Shown here one piece after another: positions 1-8,318 of a stretch of 34,070 bases of DNA (positions within the stretch are counted from its first letter, which is position 1; each line of letters starts with the position of its first letter). The notes under the pieces were generated by a model that saw only the letters and a program-made list of their open reading frames with translations, ran no database searches and was not told the DNA's origin. The DNA lies in the NCBI GenBank assembly GCA_903885605.1, contig CAISJD010000005.1, positions 1-34,070 of the forward strand, in the 5' to 3' direction. Source of the DNA: an uncultured Chthonomonas sp. GTDB lineage: Bacteria; Armatimonadota; Chthonomonadetes; Chthonomonadales; CAJBBX01. The translations under genes and the position numbers were made by a program.

Positions 1-546
1 GTCGCCGGCGGTCTTGAGGCCCTCGCCGATCGCCTTCAAGCCGGCTCCGATTACCTTGGAACCCCAGCCTCGCGCCATGCCCGCCAGGAGGTCGGCCGGG
101 ATCGAGCCGGGGTTCTCGTAGTCCAGCGTCACCTGCGTACCGGTGCCCGCGATGGGCGCCACCACCGCGCAGATACGCCACTGACCCTCGTCCTTGCGCA
201 TCTTGAGCTTGAGTGGGAGGCTCCCCTCGGGGGCGCTGGGGTCGATCAGCGTCACGTCTGCGGTCTCGCCTTCCACCTGTGTAGCACCGACGCGCAGGCG
301 CTTGCGTAGGTCCTCGTCGCCTGCGGGTGTGACTTCGACGCGGAGGGGCATGCCGGCCTGTTTGCCCGCCTCGCGGGCCTTGCGGGTGAAGGCGGCCTCG
401 TAGGCGGCGGAGTCGCCCTCCTGAGAGGCTTGCAGGAAGGCGTCGGCGGTCCGGGCGGGGGTGGGACGACCGTAGACTGCCGCGGCACCCCCGGCGAGGG
501 CTACCACGGCCACGGCCGCTCCAACGGCAATCCATCGTCTTTTCAC
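1..546 (-). CDS. Membrane-anchored or exported protein, NTF2-like (DUF4878-type) candidate, C-terminus cut by window edge
   Basis: The reading frame stays open from a GTG at 546 to the window edge, giving 182 codons. GGAGGG lies seven bases before the GTG, a good ribosome binding site. The protein starts MKRRWIAVGAAVAVVALAGG, a basic N-terminus plus one hydrophobic segment (about residues 5-24) that reads as a signal anchor or signal peptide. The following part (ARTADAFLQASQEGDSAAYE, about residues 31-50) and the later beta-rich stretch ending GQWRICAVVAP resemble small NTF2-like lipoprotein domains such as DUF4878. That resemblance is by eye, and no catalytic residue can be named. It follows the isocitrate dehydrogenase-family gene on the same strand after 88 bases and may be the last visible gene of that run. 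Translation initiation and coding status are well supported; function is unknown. Confidence 0.7.
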   Translation of the reverse strand, partial: MKRRWIAVGAAVAVVALAGGAAAVYGRPTPARTADAFLQASQEGDSAAYEAAFTRKAREAGKQAGMPLRVEVTPAGDEDLRKRLRVGATQVEGETADVTLIDPSAPEGSLPLKLKMRKDEGQWRICAVVAPIAGTGTQVTLDYENPGSIPADLLAGMARGWGSKVIGAGLKAIGEGLKTAGD

Positions 547-604
547 GTTCGATCCCTCCAGCGCCCCGCGATCTGTGGGTGCGCGTGACGCTGAAGGGAC
601 TACG

Positions 605-621
605 GGACGCGTGGGGCGTCC
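605..621 (-). terminator. Small hairpin between the icd-like gene and the next gene
   Basis: GGACGC (605-610) and GCGTCC (616-621) form a 6-bp stem with a 5-base loop, 14 bases after the stop of the icd-like gene in the direction of transcription. No T-run follows, so it may be a weak terminator, a processing site or chance in GC-rich DNA. Confidence 0.25.
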
Positions 622-634
622 GTTTCCGTCGCCC

Positions 635-1705
635 TTACGCCTGGAGCCGCTCGATGATGGCGTCCGCCATCTGGCTCGTGCCCACGGCGGTGGGGTCGTT
701 CCGGTCGGCCTTCATGTCGTAGGTCACCCGGTCGCCGTCGGCGATGACGCCGGAAACCGCTTGCTCCAGCCTGTCGGCCGCATCCAGCTCGCCGAGGTAG
801 CGGAGCATGAGCATGCCCGAGAGGATCAGCGCGGTGGGGTTCACCTTGTTCTGGCCCTTGTACTTGGGCGCAGAGCCGTGGGTGGGTTCGAAGACGGCGG
901 TGTCGGCACCGATGTTCGCACCCGGAGCCACGCCCAGGCCGCCTACCAGTCCGGCGCAGAGGTCGGAGAGGATATCGCCGTAGAGGTTGGGCATGACCAG
1001 CACATCATACGCCTCGGGCCGCTGGACCAGCTGCATGCACATGGCGTCGACCAACACCTCTTCGTAGGCGATGGAGGTATGCTCCGCCGCCACTTCGCGC
1101 GCCGTGCGGTAGAAGAGGCCGTCGGTGCATTTCATGATGTTGGCCTTGGCCACGGCGGTCACCTTGCGGCGGCCGTTCTGTTCGGCGTAGTCGAAGGCGA
1201 ACTCCACGATGCGGCGGGTCGCTTCGGCCGAGATGGGCTTCACGGAGATGGCGGCCGACGGAACGATTCGTCCCTTGGAGAGCTCGATGATGGTCCGGGC
1301 CTCGTCCGTATAGGGTTCGTACTCGACGCCGGCGTAGAGGTCCTCGGTGTTCTCGCGGACGATCACCAGGTTGATGTCGCTGTACCGGCTGCGGACACCC
1401 GCGTAGCTCTTGCACGGGCGCAGGCAGGCGTAGAGGCTCAGCTCCTTGCGCAACGCCACGTTGACGGAGCGGAACCCGGTTCCGATGGGCGTGGTGATGG
1501 GCCCCTTCAATGCCACCTTGTTCGCCCTGACGCTGCTCAGCACGCTCTCCGGCAGCGGGGTGCCCGCCGTCTCCATGATGTCGACGCCGGCGTGCTGGAT
1601 ATCCCAGTCAAACGCGACGCCGGTTGCCTCCAGTACGCGTCGTGCGGCCTCCGTCAGCTCGGGCCCTGTGCCGTCGCCCGGGATAAGGGTCACTCGGTAT
1701 GCCAT
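635..1705 (-). CDS. icd: Isocitrate dehydrogenase of the short isocitrate/isopropylmalate dehydrogenase family
   Basis: This 356-residue enzyme should oxidatively decarboxylate isocitrate to 2-oxoglutarate in the cytoplasmic TCA cycle. Visible landmarks are the N-terminal [10 protein letters not shown], the substrate loop [19 protein letters not shown] with Ser80 and Arg86, then [16 protein letters not shown], catalytic Lys187 in VAKANIMK, and metal-binding Asp220, Asp244 and Asp248. The length matches the short IDH3/IPMDH-like type rather than the roughly 416-residue E. coli enzyme. The cofactor loop [15 protein letters not shown] (276-290) has Lys281, Tyr282 and Val288 where E. coli NADP-IDH has K344, Y345 and V351, while NAD enzymes usually have Asp-Ile there. 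Tyr329 matches Y391, but the R395 position is Ala333. NADP use is therefore possible but unproven. GGAGGG precedes the ATG. Homoisocitrate or isopropylmalate dehydrogenase are less likely alternatives. Confidence 0.85.
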   Translation of the reverse strand: MAYRVTLIPGDGTGPELTEAARRVLEATGVAFDWDIQHAGVDIMETAGTPLPESVLSSVRANKVALKGPITTPIGTGFRSVNVALRKELSLYACLRPCKSYAGVRSRYSDINLVIVRENTEDLYAGVEYEPYTDEARTIIELSKGRIVPSAAISVKPISAEATRRIVEFAFDYAEQNGRRKVTAVAKANIMKCTDGLFYRTAREVAAEHTSIAYEEVLVDAMCMQLVQRPEAYDVLVMPNLYGDILSDLCAGLVGGLGVAPGANIGADTAVFEPTHGSAPKYKGQNKVNPTALILSGMLMLRYLGELDAADRLEQAVSGVIADGDRVTYDMKADRNDPTAVGTSQMADAIIERLQA

Positions 1706-1729
1706 ATCGGCTCCCTCCTGGTTGTGGAC

Positions 1730-3226
1730 CTACTGCGGTCGAAGTTGGATGATTGCCGGAGCGCTGAGCGCTCCAAGCCGCGAGACTGCGCGAACAACGG
1801 CGGCATCGGCGTCGGCCCGCGGTGCAATGGCTTCGCGCCGTGAGCCGGGCAGGACGTCCTGTGACCAGTCGCTGCCATGCTTCCACTGTACGAGCCACAG
1901 CCATGGAGATGCTCCGGACGTTAGGCTGACAGCCCGCATGGAGCCCCTGCTCGCCGCCTGCAGGGCCGGCTTGGCCGGCGCCTTTCCGCCGAGCCACGGC
2001 GTCGGCGGCACAAGTGCCGGGGCTGCGTACACCCCCTGCTTCAACTGCGCTCCCAGATCGCCGCGTCCGCCCATGAGCGCGACCATGCTGAAGTGGACAT
2101 GGCCTGTGGCGCCCGGTTGCGCCCGCGTGGCTTCGACCTGCCTCGTCACCTGGTCGGGCTTCCATTGCGTGGCGCTCCCGTCTTGTACTCGACTCGTGTA
2201 GAGGCCCGGCCACAGGTGCCGGCCCTTGCTGTTCTGTTCGGCCCACCACTTGAGCAGCACGGGGTAGCTTTGCGCCTTCGCTTCGATGGGCCAGTAGAGC
2301 TGCGGCGTCCAGTAGTCGACCCAGCCGTTGCGGAGCCACCGGAGCGAGTCGGCGTAAATCTCAGCGTAGGCATCGAACCCGCGGATCTGGGGCGGGTTGC
2401 CCGGCCGCCAGATGCCGAACGGGCTGATCCCGAACCTGACCCAGGGCTTCACGCGCTTGACCTCGGCGTACACGCTTCGCACGAACTCATCAACGCAGGA
2501 GCGTCGCCAATCGTCGCGGGCAAGCGTGCCGCCGCCCGCCTTGTACCGCGCATAACTAGGCTGGTCAGGGAAGTCGACCACCGCGCCTGCCGCATCCTTG
2601 ACCTTGTACGGATAGAAGTAGTCGTCAAAGTGAATGCCGTCCACGTCGTACCGGCGCACGACATCCATCACCACCGAGAGCGAGTAGGCCGCAGTGGCCG
2701 GGTCGCCCGGGTCGAGCCAGAGCGACTTGCCGTAGGTGCGCACGATCTCAGGCCGCTTCTTGCTCACGTGCCCCGGAGAGATGGCCGAGCGCGAGCCGAG
2801 GTGCTTGGCTCGATATGGATTGAACCAGGCGTGCAGCTCAAGGCCCCGCTCGTGCGCCTGTTCGACGGCGAACTCCAGAGGGTCGTAGGCGGGCGATGGC
2901 GGCTTACCCATGGCTCCGGTCAGGTACTCGGACCAGGGCTCTATCGCCGACGCGTACATGGCGTCGCAGGCGGGCCGCACCTGGAAGACCACTGCGTTGA
3001 GCCGAAGCTCTACGCAGCGGTCCAGGATGCGCAGCATCTCGGCCTTCTGCTGGGCTACGGGCAGGCCCGGTTTGCTCGGCCAGTCGATGTTGGCCACCGT
3101 GGCGACCCAGGCCGCGCGGAACTCGCGCACGGGCTCCGGCGCCTCGATGGCCGGGTCGGCCGAGCCGCACAGGCAGAGGCAGGCCGCCAGGATCGCGGGC
3201 AGCGACCGGAGGAGCATGGAGGCCAC
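1730..3226 (-). CDS. Exported GHL10 (DUF187, YngK-like) family glycosyl-hydrolase-like protein
   Basis: The protein has 498 residues from the GTG at 3226, one base after the purE stop, with GAGG six bases upstream; an ATG at 3217 is the alternative start. The N-terminus MLLRSLPAILAACLCLCGSA is a signal sequence containing a possible lipobox (L-A-A-C), so it may be a lipoprotein. The GHL10 hallmarks follow: EFRAAWVATVANIDWPSKPG near residue 35, NAVVFQVRPACDAMYAS, LHAWFNPYRA, DGIHFDDYFYPY near 195, FGISPFGIWRP and VDYWTPQLYWP. Members of this family are TIM-barrel proteins thought to act on extracellular glycans or peptidoglycan; the substrate is not defined. After the barrel comes a tail of about 100 residues without recognised motifs. 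The one-base gap to purE suggests translational coupling. Confidence 0.88.
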   Translation of the reverse strand: MASMLLRSLPAILAACLCLCGSADPAIEAPEPVREFRAAWVATVANIDWPSKPGLPVAQQKAEMLRILDRCVELRLNAVVFQVRPACDAMYASAIEPWSEYLTGAMGKPPSPAYDPLEFAVEQAHERGLELHAWFNPYRAKHLGSRSAISPGHVSKKRPEIVRTYGKSLWLDPGDPATAAYSLSVVMDVVRRYDVDGIHFDDYFYPYKVKDAAGAVVDFPDQPSYARYKAGGGTLARDDWRRSCVDEFVRSVYAEVKRVKPWVRFGISPFGIWRPGNPPQIRGFDAYAEIYADSLRWLRNGWVDYWTPQLYWPIEAKAQSYPVLLKWWAEQNSKGRHLWPGLYTSRVQDGSATQWKPDQVTRQVEATRAQPGATGHVHFSMVALMGGRGDLGAQLKQGVYAAPALVPPTPWLGGKAPAKPALQAASRGSMRAVSLTSGASPWLWLVQWKHGSDWSQDVLPGSRREAIAPRADADAAVVRAVSRLGALSAPAIIQLRPQ

Positions 3227-3227
3227 G

Positions 3228-3722
3228 CTACGCCTCTCGGGGGTCGGGATGGTCCAGCACGTTTTGTGTCTGCGCCGCACGGAATGCACGCCAGGCGACG
3301 CCGATCTCGGGGTACTTGAGGCCCAGGATCGCCGCCGCGAAGAGCGCCGAGTTCACCGCGCCGGCCCGGCCCACAGCCAGAGTGCCCACGGGGATGCCCG
3401 CCGGCATCTGAACCATGGAGAGCAGGCTGTCGAGCCCGCTCATGAGCTTGCTTTCCATCGGAACGCCGAGGACAGGAAGCGCCGTCTTGGCCGCCGTGAC
3501 GCCCGGCAGGTGGGCCGCGCCGCCGGCTCCGGCAATGATCACCTCGATGCCGCGCTCCTCGGCGGTGGAGGCATACTCGAACAGGCGGTCCGGCGCCCGG
3601 TGCGCTGAGATCACCTGGACCTCAAAAGGTACGCCGAGCTTCTCCAGCGTCGAGCATGCGTGGGACATGATGTCCCAGTCCGACTTGGATCCCATGAGGA
3701 CCCCCACCAGCGGATAGACCAT
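3228..3722 (-). CDS. purE: N5-carboxyaminoimidazole ribonucleotide mutase PurE
   Basis: PurE converts N5-CAIR to CAIR in de novo purine synthesis in the cytoplasm. The 164-residue length is usual for the class I enzyme. Visible motifs are [10 protein letters not shown] (7-16), ISAHRAPDR with the catalytic-type His41, [13 protein letters not shown] (62-74), GVPMESK (86-92) and [17 protein letters not shown] (102-118). The last motif is followed by RAGA where EAGA or KAGA is more common. AGGAG lies eight bases before the ATG. No purK lies beside it, so the carboxylation partner must be elsewhere if this is a class I enzyme. It sits between a membrane protease and a GHL10 protein with tight spacing on both sides, which suggests co-transcription without an obvious metabolic link. 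Confidence 0.95.
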   Translation of the reverse strand: MVYPLVGVLMGSKSDWDIMSHACSTLEKLGVPFEVQVISAHRAPDRLFEYASTAEERGIEVIIAGAGGAAHLPGVTAAKTALPVLGVPMESKLMSGLDSLLSMVQMPAGIPVGTLAVGRAGAVNSALFAAAILGLKYPEIGVAWRAFRAAQTQNVLDHPDPREA

Positions 3723-3782
3723 CCATTTGCTCCTGGTTTGGTAGAGACCGCAGAGTTGCGCGAACGCCGGTGCGTCGCAGGC

Positions 3783-4487
3783 CTACAGGATACCGCCGGG
3801 CTTCCAGTAGATGGCCAGCACGTCGAAGGTGATGGAGACCGCCCAGTGTGTCAGGAAGCAGGGCACGAACGACCGCGTCCGGAGCGCCACGATCCCCAGC
3901 CCAACGCCTGCTATGAACGATCCTGCGACTTCGGGCGCAGGCTTGCCGAGGTGCATGATGCCGAAGGCCAGGGCCTGCAGCGCCACCGCGGGCCAGGCGC
4001 CGTACCCTCGCGCCAGGCCGTGCGTCAGGAAGCCACGGTAGAACCACTCCCAGGCCAGCATGTAGAGGCCATAGCTCAGTTCGTGGTACGTGAACATGGT
4101 CCACGACATCGCCGCTTGAGGCACGATCGGGTAGTAGTCGTGGAAGGCGGGCCACCGCGAGGCGATGACCAGCACCGGCAGCATGGCGAGGTACATGGCT
4201 GTCGCGGTCCGTGCGCCCGCCCGGCCGGGAGCCCTCCAGCCGAAATCGACCGGTGTCAAGCCCGGTGCGAACCAGGCCACGAGCATCGGCGCCAGCATCA
4301 GGGCCGTGAGGTTCACGACCAGGTACTCCTCCCAGCTTCGCGCCGCCGTCGCCATGGGCGTCGAGGAGACGGAGTAGGGGTGCAGGTTGTACCGGGTCAG
4401 CCAGGCCACGGTGCCGGCGCCGATGATCAGCACGACCGTGGAGACCGCCAGGTCCCGTGCCCGGACCGAAGGGAGCGCGAACCTCAT
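3783..4487 (-). CDS. CPBP-family intramembrane glutamic protease (Abi/CAAX-protease-like)
   Basis: This 234-residue polytopic membrane protein has hydrophobic segments near residues 13-30, 57-74, 95-110, 126-146, 165-180 and 188-202. CPBP motif 1 appears as WEWFYRGFL (146-154) and motif 2 as FGIMH (175-179); a third conserved His lies in LTHW (His214). In the canonical EExxxR motif the first Glu is replaced here by Trp146, leaving Glu147 and Arg151. Similar WE-type variants occur in the family. Its role could be prenyl-protein processing, bacteriocin self-immunity or membrane-protein cleavage, and nothing nearby decides between these. The start overlaps the stop of the upstream aminohydrolase gene by four bases (ATGA), so the two are probably translationally coupled. 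Confidence 0.85.
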   Translation of the reverse strand: MRFALPSVRARDLAVSTVVLIIGAGTVAWLTRYNLHPYSVSSTPMATAARSWEEYLVVNLTALMLAPMLVAWFAPGLTPVDFGWRAPGRAGARTATAMYLAMLPVLVIASRWPAFHDYYPIVPQAAMSWTMFTYHELSYGLYMLAWEWFYRGFLTHGLARGYGAWPAVALQALAFGIMHLGKPAPEVAGSFIAGVGLGIVALRTRSFVPCFLTHWAVSITFDVLAIYWKPGGIL

Positions 4488-5857
4488 CGAGGCGCCTCGG
4501 CGATCTTGCGCGCCGCCGCCCGCAGGCGCCTACGGTGCGCCGCCAGGTCGGCAGTGTGGCGTCCCCGCCACCAGAGGGGCCGCCCATCGACCATCGTCAG
4601 GGCCACGTCGCGGGCGGATGCGGCGTAGACCAGCGCCGACACCGGGTCGTAGCAGGGCGCCGTATGCAACCGGTCCAGCCGGACGGCCGTCAGGTCGGCG
4701 CGCTTGCCCGGTTCCAACGTGCCGATAAGGTGTTCGAGGCCTAGCGCACGCGCGCCGCCCAGCGTGGCCGCCTCCAGCGCCTGCGCGGCATCCATCGCAT
4801 CGATGCGCCGGCGCGAGGCGCGCTGCATCAGCACGGCGAACCGCATCTCCTCGAGCATGTCGAGGCCGTTGTTCGATGCGGCGCTGTCGGTGCCCAGCGC
4901 CAGGTTGCCGGTGGGGCAGGCTGCACGGAGCGCCCAGAGCGGCGCCACCCCGTTGCCCAGCTTGGCGTTGGACTTCGGGCAGTGGACCCATGAAGCGCCG
5001 GCTCGGGCCACGGCATGGGCGTCAGTGCGGGAGACCTGAACGCCGTGGACCAGCAGCGTGCGGTCCGTCAGCAGCCCATGCCGCGCCAGGTGCGCCACCG
5101 TGGTGACGCCTGGCGTGGTCCACTCGATGCCGCGCTCGGCGAGCCTGCGGGCGATGGGGCCCGAGCCGCGCAGCATCAGCTCGGCCTCGGCCTGCGACTC
5201 GGATGCGTGGATGCAAAGCCGCAACCTCCGCTCCCCTGTGTAGCAGGCCAGGGCATGCATCAGGTCCGGACGCACGGTGTAGGGCGCATGGGGCGAGACG
5301 GCCGGAGTGAGTAGCGATCCCCGTAGCGTGACCGCCATACGGGCCAGTTTGGCATCGAGGGCCATCACCGCCTCCTGCGCCGTCTGCTTGCCGTCAATGC
5401 CGAAGACCTCCTGATAGATGACGCCGCGTAAGCCAACGGTTGCCGCCCCATCTGCGGCGGCACCTGCATCGGTGCAGTCGGCGATGGTACCGGTGCCCGC
5501 TGCCGCGGCTTCGGCGGCGCCCAGCGTGGCAGACGCCACCCAGTCGGCGGCCGTGACGGCGGGTTTCAGCGCCGTCAGCGCACCGATCCAGGGGAGGAAC
5601 TCGATGTCCTCCAGGCGGCCCCGGAAGACGTTGTACTCCAGATGCGTATGGGCATTGACGAACGCGGGCAGCAGGGCGCATCGACCCAGGTCAACGACAT
5701 CGGCGGCAGGACCGACTGTGAGCCTCCAGGGGCGTACATCAACGATGCGGCCGTCTTCCACTACGACCTCGTGGTCAAGCAGGGGTGGGCCGCCTATGGG
5801 CAGGACCCAGGCCGCACGGAAGCGTACACCGCGGCCCTCAGCCCGGAGGCCGGTCAC
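4484..5857 (-). CDS. Metal-dependent aminohydrolase, SAH/MTA deaminase or aminofutalosine deaminase type
   Basis: This 457-residue amidohydrolase-superfamily enzyme should deaminate a purine nucleoside-like or related substrate. Predicted metal ligands are His70 and His72 in FVNAHTHLEY, His217 in IHASES and Asp324 in LGTDSAASNN. Glu220 is the expected proton donor and His271 (VHG) a second-shell residue. SPHAPYTV (188-195) and CPKSNAKLGNG (293-303) are also typical. NAHTHLE, together with HASES and a following G-x-GP-x-A-R-R-L helix, resembles aminodeoxyfutalosine deaminase of menaquinone synthesis (MqnX) as much as MtaD-type SAH deaminase. I cannot separate these by eye. The start is a GTG 39 bases after the pilin stop, with no strong ribosome binding site; the C-terminus overlaps the CPBP gene by four bases. 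Confidence 0.82.
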   Translation of the reverse strand: MTGLRAEGRGVRFRAAWVLPIGGPPLLDHEVVVEDGRIVDVRPWRLTVGPAADVVDLGRCALLPAFVNAHTHLEYNVFRGRLEDIEFLPWIGALTALKPAVTAADWVASATLGAAEAAAAGTGTIADCTDAGAAADGAATVGLRGVIYQEVFGIDGKQTAQEAVMALDAKLARMAVTLRGSLLTPAVSPHAPYTVRPDLMHALACYTGERRLRLCIHASESQAEAELMLRGSGPIARRLAERGIEWTTPGVTTVAHLARHGLLTDRTLLVHGVQVSRTDAHAVARAGASWVHCPKSNAKLGNGVAPLWALRAACPTGNLALGTDSAASNNGLDMLEEMRFAVLMQRASRRRIDAMDAAQALEAATLGGARALGLEHLIGTLEPGKRADLTAVRLDRLHTAPCYDPVSALVYAASARDVALTMVDGRPLWWRGRHTADLAAHRRRLRAAARKIAEAPR

Positions 5858-5896
5858 GCGGCCCGGCCCGCCGAAGCCCGGTTGCGCGGGGCTCGG

Positions 5897-6529
5897 TTAG
5901 AGCGGTGCGGCCCAGCGCATCTCCAACTCGTCGCGGGTAAGGTTCTTGGCGTGGCCGTCAGCATGGAGCACGTTGTACCGCAATTGGCCGAACAGGGCGC
6001 CACCGTGCCACCTACCCGCTGCATCGAACAGCAGATTAACGCTGCTCGGCTCGCGGATAGAGCCCTCGCCCGCGCGACGAAAGGCGATCTCCGTGCGGTA
6101 GTTATAGCTGGTGCCGAACTTCTGGTAGCTTGTGGGACGGGCGTCCAGCGGCTCACCGTTGAAGTCCTCGACATCGTAGCCGCTGTCGGCGGGGCAGTGG
6201 AAGAGCTCCTTCGACTTGATGTAGCTCTGCAGCGCCTCGTGGATGAAGGGCATATAGGGGATCTGCGCCTGGAACTCGGGGTACTGCGACCAGATCTGCG
6301 GCGTGTACCTGTCCGTGGCGTCGACGGCCCAGGGGTAGAGTTCATCGTAGTCCTGCGTGTACATCTTGATGGCCATACCGATCTGGCGGAGGTTCGAGAC
6401 ACAGGTGATCTCCCGAGCCTTGCCGCGTGCGGTGGCGAATACAGGGAAGAGAAGGGCGGCTAATACGGCAATGATCCCGATGACGGTGAGTAGTTCCACC
6501 AGCGTGAAGGCGCGGCTCTTGCGTTGCAC
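5897..6529 (-). CDS. Type IV prepilin-like protein with H-x-DG C-terminal motif
   Basis: The 210-residue protein starts at GTG 6529, where AGGGGG precedes the start; an open frame runs further upstream but would extend past the cleavage region without a pilin leader. The class III signal is short: MQRKSRA, then FTLVELLTVIGIIAVLAALL. The residue before the cleaved Phe is Ala rather than the usual Gly, and the Glu at position five of the mature protein is present. LFPVFATARGKAR and CVSNLRQIGMAIKMYTQDYD follow, and NVLHADGHAKNL lies near the C-terminus. This pattern is very common in Armatimonadota and Planctomycetes pilin-like families. It is probably exported and assembled by a type IV pilus or type II secretion system, but no such genes are present here. 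It is transcribed divergently from the D-aminoacylase gene. Confidence 0.9.
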   Translation of the reverse strand: MQRKSRAFTLVELLTVIGIIAVLAALLFPVFATARGKAREITCVSNLRQIGMAIKMYTQDYDELYPWAVDATDRYTPQIWSQYPEFQAQIPYMPFIHEALQSYIKSKELFHCPADSGYDVEDFNGEPLDARPTSYQKFGTSYNYRTEIAFRRAGEGSIREPSSVNLLFDAAGRWHGGALFGQLRYNVLHADGHAKNLTRDELEMRWAAPL

Positions 6530-6613
6530 GGGCTTTCCCCCTCTGGCTCGGCGTTGGCACTCAACATATACGAGCCGACGCTCCGATCGGTGCCGGCCGA
6601 CTTGGAGCGGCGC

Positions 6614-8254
6614 TTGACCGCCTGCGCATCGGGCGGCGCGGACCAGGTCGTCGATATCATTGTAGCGGGTGGCACCGTGCTTGACGGCTCCGGCACCGAC
6701 CCGATCCGCGCCGACGTGGCGATCCAGGGCGACCGGATCGTGGCCGTGGCTGCGGCCCTGCCTGGTTACCATGCTGCCGCCGTCATTGACGCCCACGGCC
6801 TCCGCGTGGCTCCCGGCTTCATCGACATCCATACACACTCCGACATCTCGGTCCACTTCAACCCCGGAATGGCGAGCATGGTCTCTCAGGGCGTCACGAC
6901 ACAGGTGGTGGGGAACTGCTCGCTCTGCCTCGGACTGGCTCTGGACGATCCCGCCTTTGCGTTCGAGCGGCGCTGGCTCAGCAGCCACGGGGTGAAGATC
7001 ACGTGGAGCGATATGGCGGGCCATCTGGGCCGCGTCGAGGACGACGGGGTCGCCACCAACTACGTCATGCTCGCGGGCCACGGCACGATCCGAAAGCGCG
7101 TCATGGGGATGGCGGGCCGGGCGGCCGGCGCCGATGAGATCGAGCGGATGAAGGCCATCGCCCTTCGAGCCATGGAACAGGGCGCCTGGGGGCTCAGCAC
7201 CGGCCTGGAGTACCAGCCCAGCTCATACGCCGGCGTAGAGGAGCTTGCGGCGGTCTCCAGCGTCATGCGTGCGTACGGCGGCTTCTACGCGACCCACCTG
7301 CGGAACGAGGGAGACCTGCTGCTGGAGGCGGTGCGCGAGGCCATCCAGGTGGGTGAGGAGGCCGGCGTGCCGGTGCAGCTCTCCCATCACAAAGCCGAGG
7401 GACGACAGAACTGGGGCAAGGTACACGAGACGCTCAAGCTCGTGGAGGCCGCGCGGGCCCGCGGCGTCGATATCCAGATGGACCAGTACCCCTACACCGC
7501 ATTCATGACCTCCATGTCGATCCAGTTCCTGCCGGACTGGGCGCTGGAGGGCGATGCCGACGACGTGGGCGCCCGCCTGCGCGATCCCGGCCAGCGGGCC
7601 AGGGTCCGCGAGGCCATGCTGGCCAATCGCCCGGAATGGGCCGATGACGCCCCGGGCGGCGTCTGGGGCGACGTGCGGATCGGCGCCTCGCGCGACAATC
7701 CGGCGCTGCAAGGCCGGACCATCGCGGAGTTGGCCGCTGAGCGGGGCGTCTCCTGCGTCGATACCACGCTGGACCTCATCGCCTCGGCGCTTAACTTCAT
7801 CAGCGCGGTGAACTTCGCCATCAGCGAGGAGGACATCGCCGTCGTCATGCGCCACCCATGGACGATGATCGGCTCCGATGCCGTCGGCACCGCGCCTGTG
7901 GGCAAGATGGCTGAGGAGAAGGTCCACCCGCGCTGCTACGGAACCTTCCCGCGCGTCCTGGGCCGCTACTGCCGCGAGAAGGGCCTCCTTTCCGAGGCGG
8001 CTGCCGTCCAGAAGATGACGCAGCTTCCGGCATCGCGTTTGGGCTTGGATGGGCGCGGTTTGCTGCGTCCCGGCTACTTCGCCGACCTGGTGGTCTATGA
8101 CCCCGAGACCGTTGGCGATGCGAACTCCTACGAGGATCCACACCAGTTTTCGCACGGTATCGATACCGTGCTGGTGAACGGTCGTGTGGCGTGGCAGGAC
8201 GGGGCGGAGACAGGCGTTCGGTCGGGCCGCGCGCTGCGGAGGCCCAGTCCGTAA
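6614..8254 (+). CDS. N-acyl-D-amino-acid deacylase (D-aminoacylase family amidohydrolase)
   Basis: The enzyme should hydrolyse N-acyl-D-amino acids, which can come from peptidoglycan turnover or antibiotics. I chose TTG 6614 because GGAG lies six bases upstream and the homologous region begins soon after (VVDIIVAGGTVLDGSGTDPI). This gives 546 residues, close to the usual 500-550. Metal-site residues include His73 and His75 in GFIDIHTHSD, and Cys102 in VVGNCS, the bridging cysteine known from Alcaligenes D-aminoacylase. ATHLRNEGD near 227, LSHHKAEG near 257 and MIGSDAVGT near 420 follow. The C-terminus has the usual LRPGYFADLVVYDPETV and VLVNGR. It lacks a signal peptide and is probably cytoplasmic. 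D-glutamate-specific or D-aspartate-specific relatives cannot be excluded. Confidence 0.9.
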   Translation: MTACASGGADQVVDIIVAGGTVLDGSGTDPIRADVAIQGDRIVAVAAALPGYHAAAVIDAHGLRVAPGFIDIHTHSDISVHFNPGMASMVSQGVTTQVVGNCSLCLGLALDDPAFAFERRWLSSHGVKITWSDMAGHLGRVEDDGVATNYVMLAGHGTIRKRVMGMAGRAAGADEIERMKAIALRAMEQGAWGLSTGLEYQPSSYAGVEELAAVSSVMRAYGGFYATHLRNEGDLLLEAVREAIQVGEEAGVPVQLSHHKAEGRQNWGKVHETLKLVEAARARGVDIQMDQYPYTAFMTSMSIQFLPDWALEGDADDVGARLRDPGQRARVREAMLANRPEWADDAPGGVWGDVRIGASRDNPALQGRTIAELAAERGVSCVDTTLDLIASALNFISAVNFAISEEDIAVVMRHPWTMIGSDAVGTAPVGKMAEEKVHPRCYGTFPRVLGRYCREKGLLSEAAAVQKMTQLPASRLGLDGRGLLRPGYFADLVVYDPETVGDANSYEDPHQFSHGIDTVLVNGRVAWQDGAETGVRSGRALRRPSP

Positions 8255-8264
8255 GGGGTAGCCC

Positions 8265-8312
8265 TGCCGTCCGGCGAAGCCCCCACGGAGGGCATGGCCT
8301 TGTCGGACGGCA
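8265..8312. terminator. Inverted repeat between convergent genes, candidate bidirectional terminator
   Basis: TGCCGTCCG (8265-8273) is perfectly complementary to CGGACGGCA (8304-8312), a 9-bp stem around a 30-base spacer that can itself pair partly (GCCC with GGGC). It fills most of the 64 bases between two convergent stop codons, where a shared terminator is expected. No clear T-run follows on either strand. Confidence 0.45.
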
Positions 8313-8318
8313 ACGAGC

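Noticed and set aside
575-1843. Plus-strand open frame opposite the isocitrate dehydrogenase gene
   Set aside because: The minus strand encodes all conserved IDH motifs; the plus-strand translation is a histidine- and glycine-rich shadow.
3227-3289. Longer start for the GHL10 protein at 3289
   Set aside because: It would overlap purE by about 60 bases and put a charged stretch before the signal peptide.
6550-6575. Possible sigma-54 promoter upstream of the D-aminoacylase (TTGGCAC)
   Set aside because: The required GC of the -12 element is missing at the right distance.
5897-7081. 394-codon version of the pilin gene with a long N-terminal extension
   Set aside because: The extension is antisense to the D-aminoacylase coding region and would bury the class III signal; GTG 6529 with AGGGGG is the sensible start.
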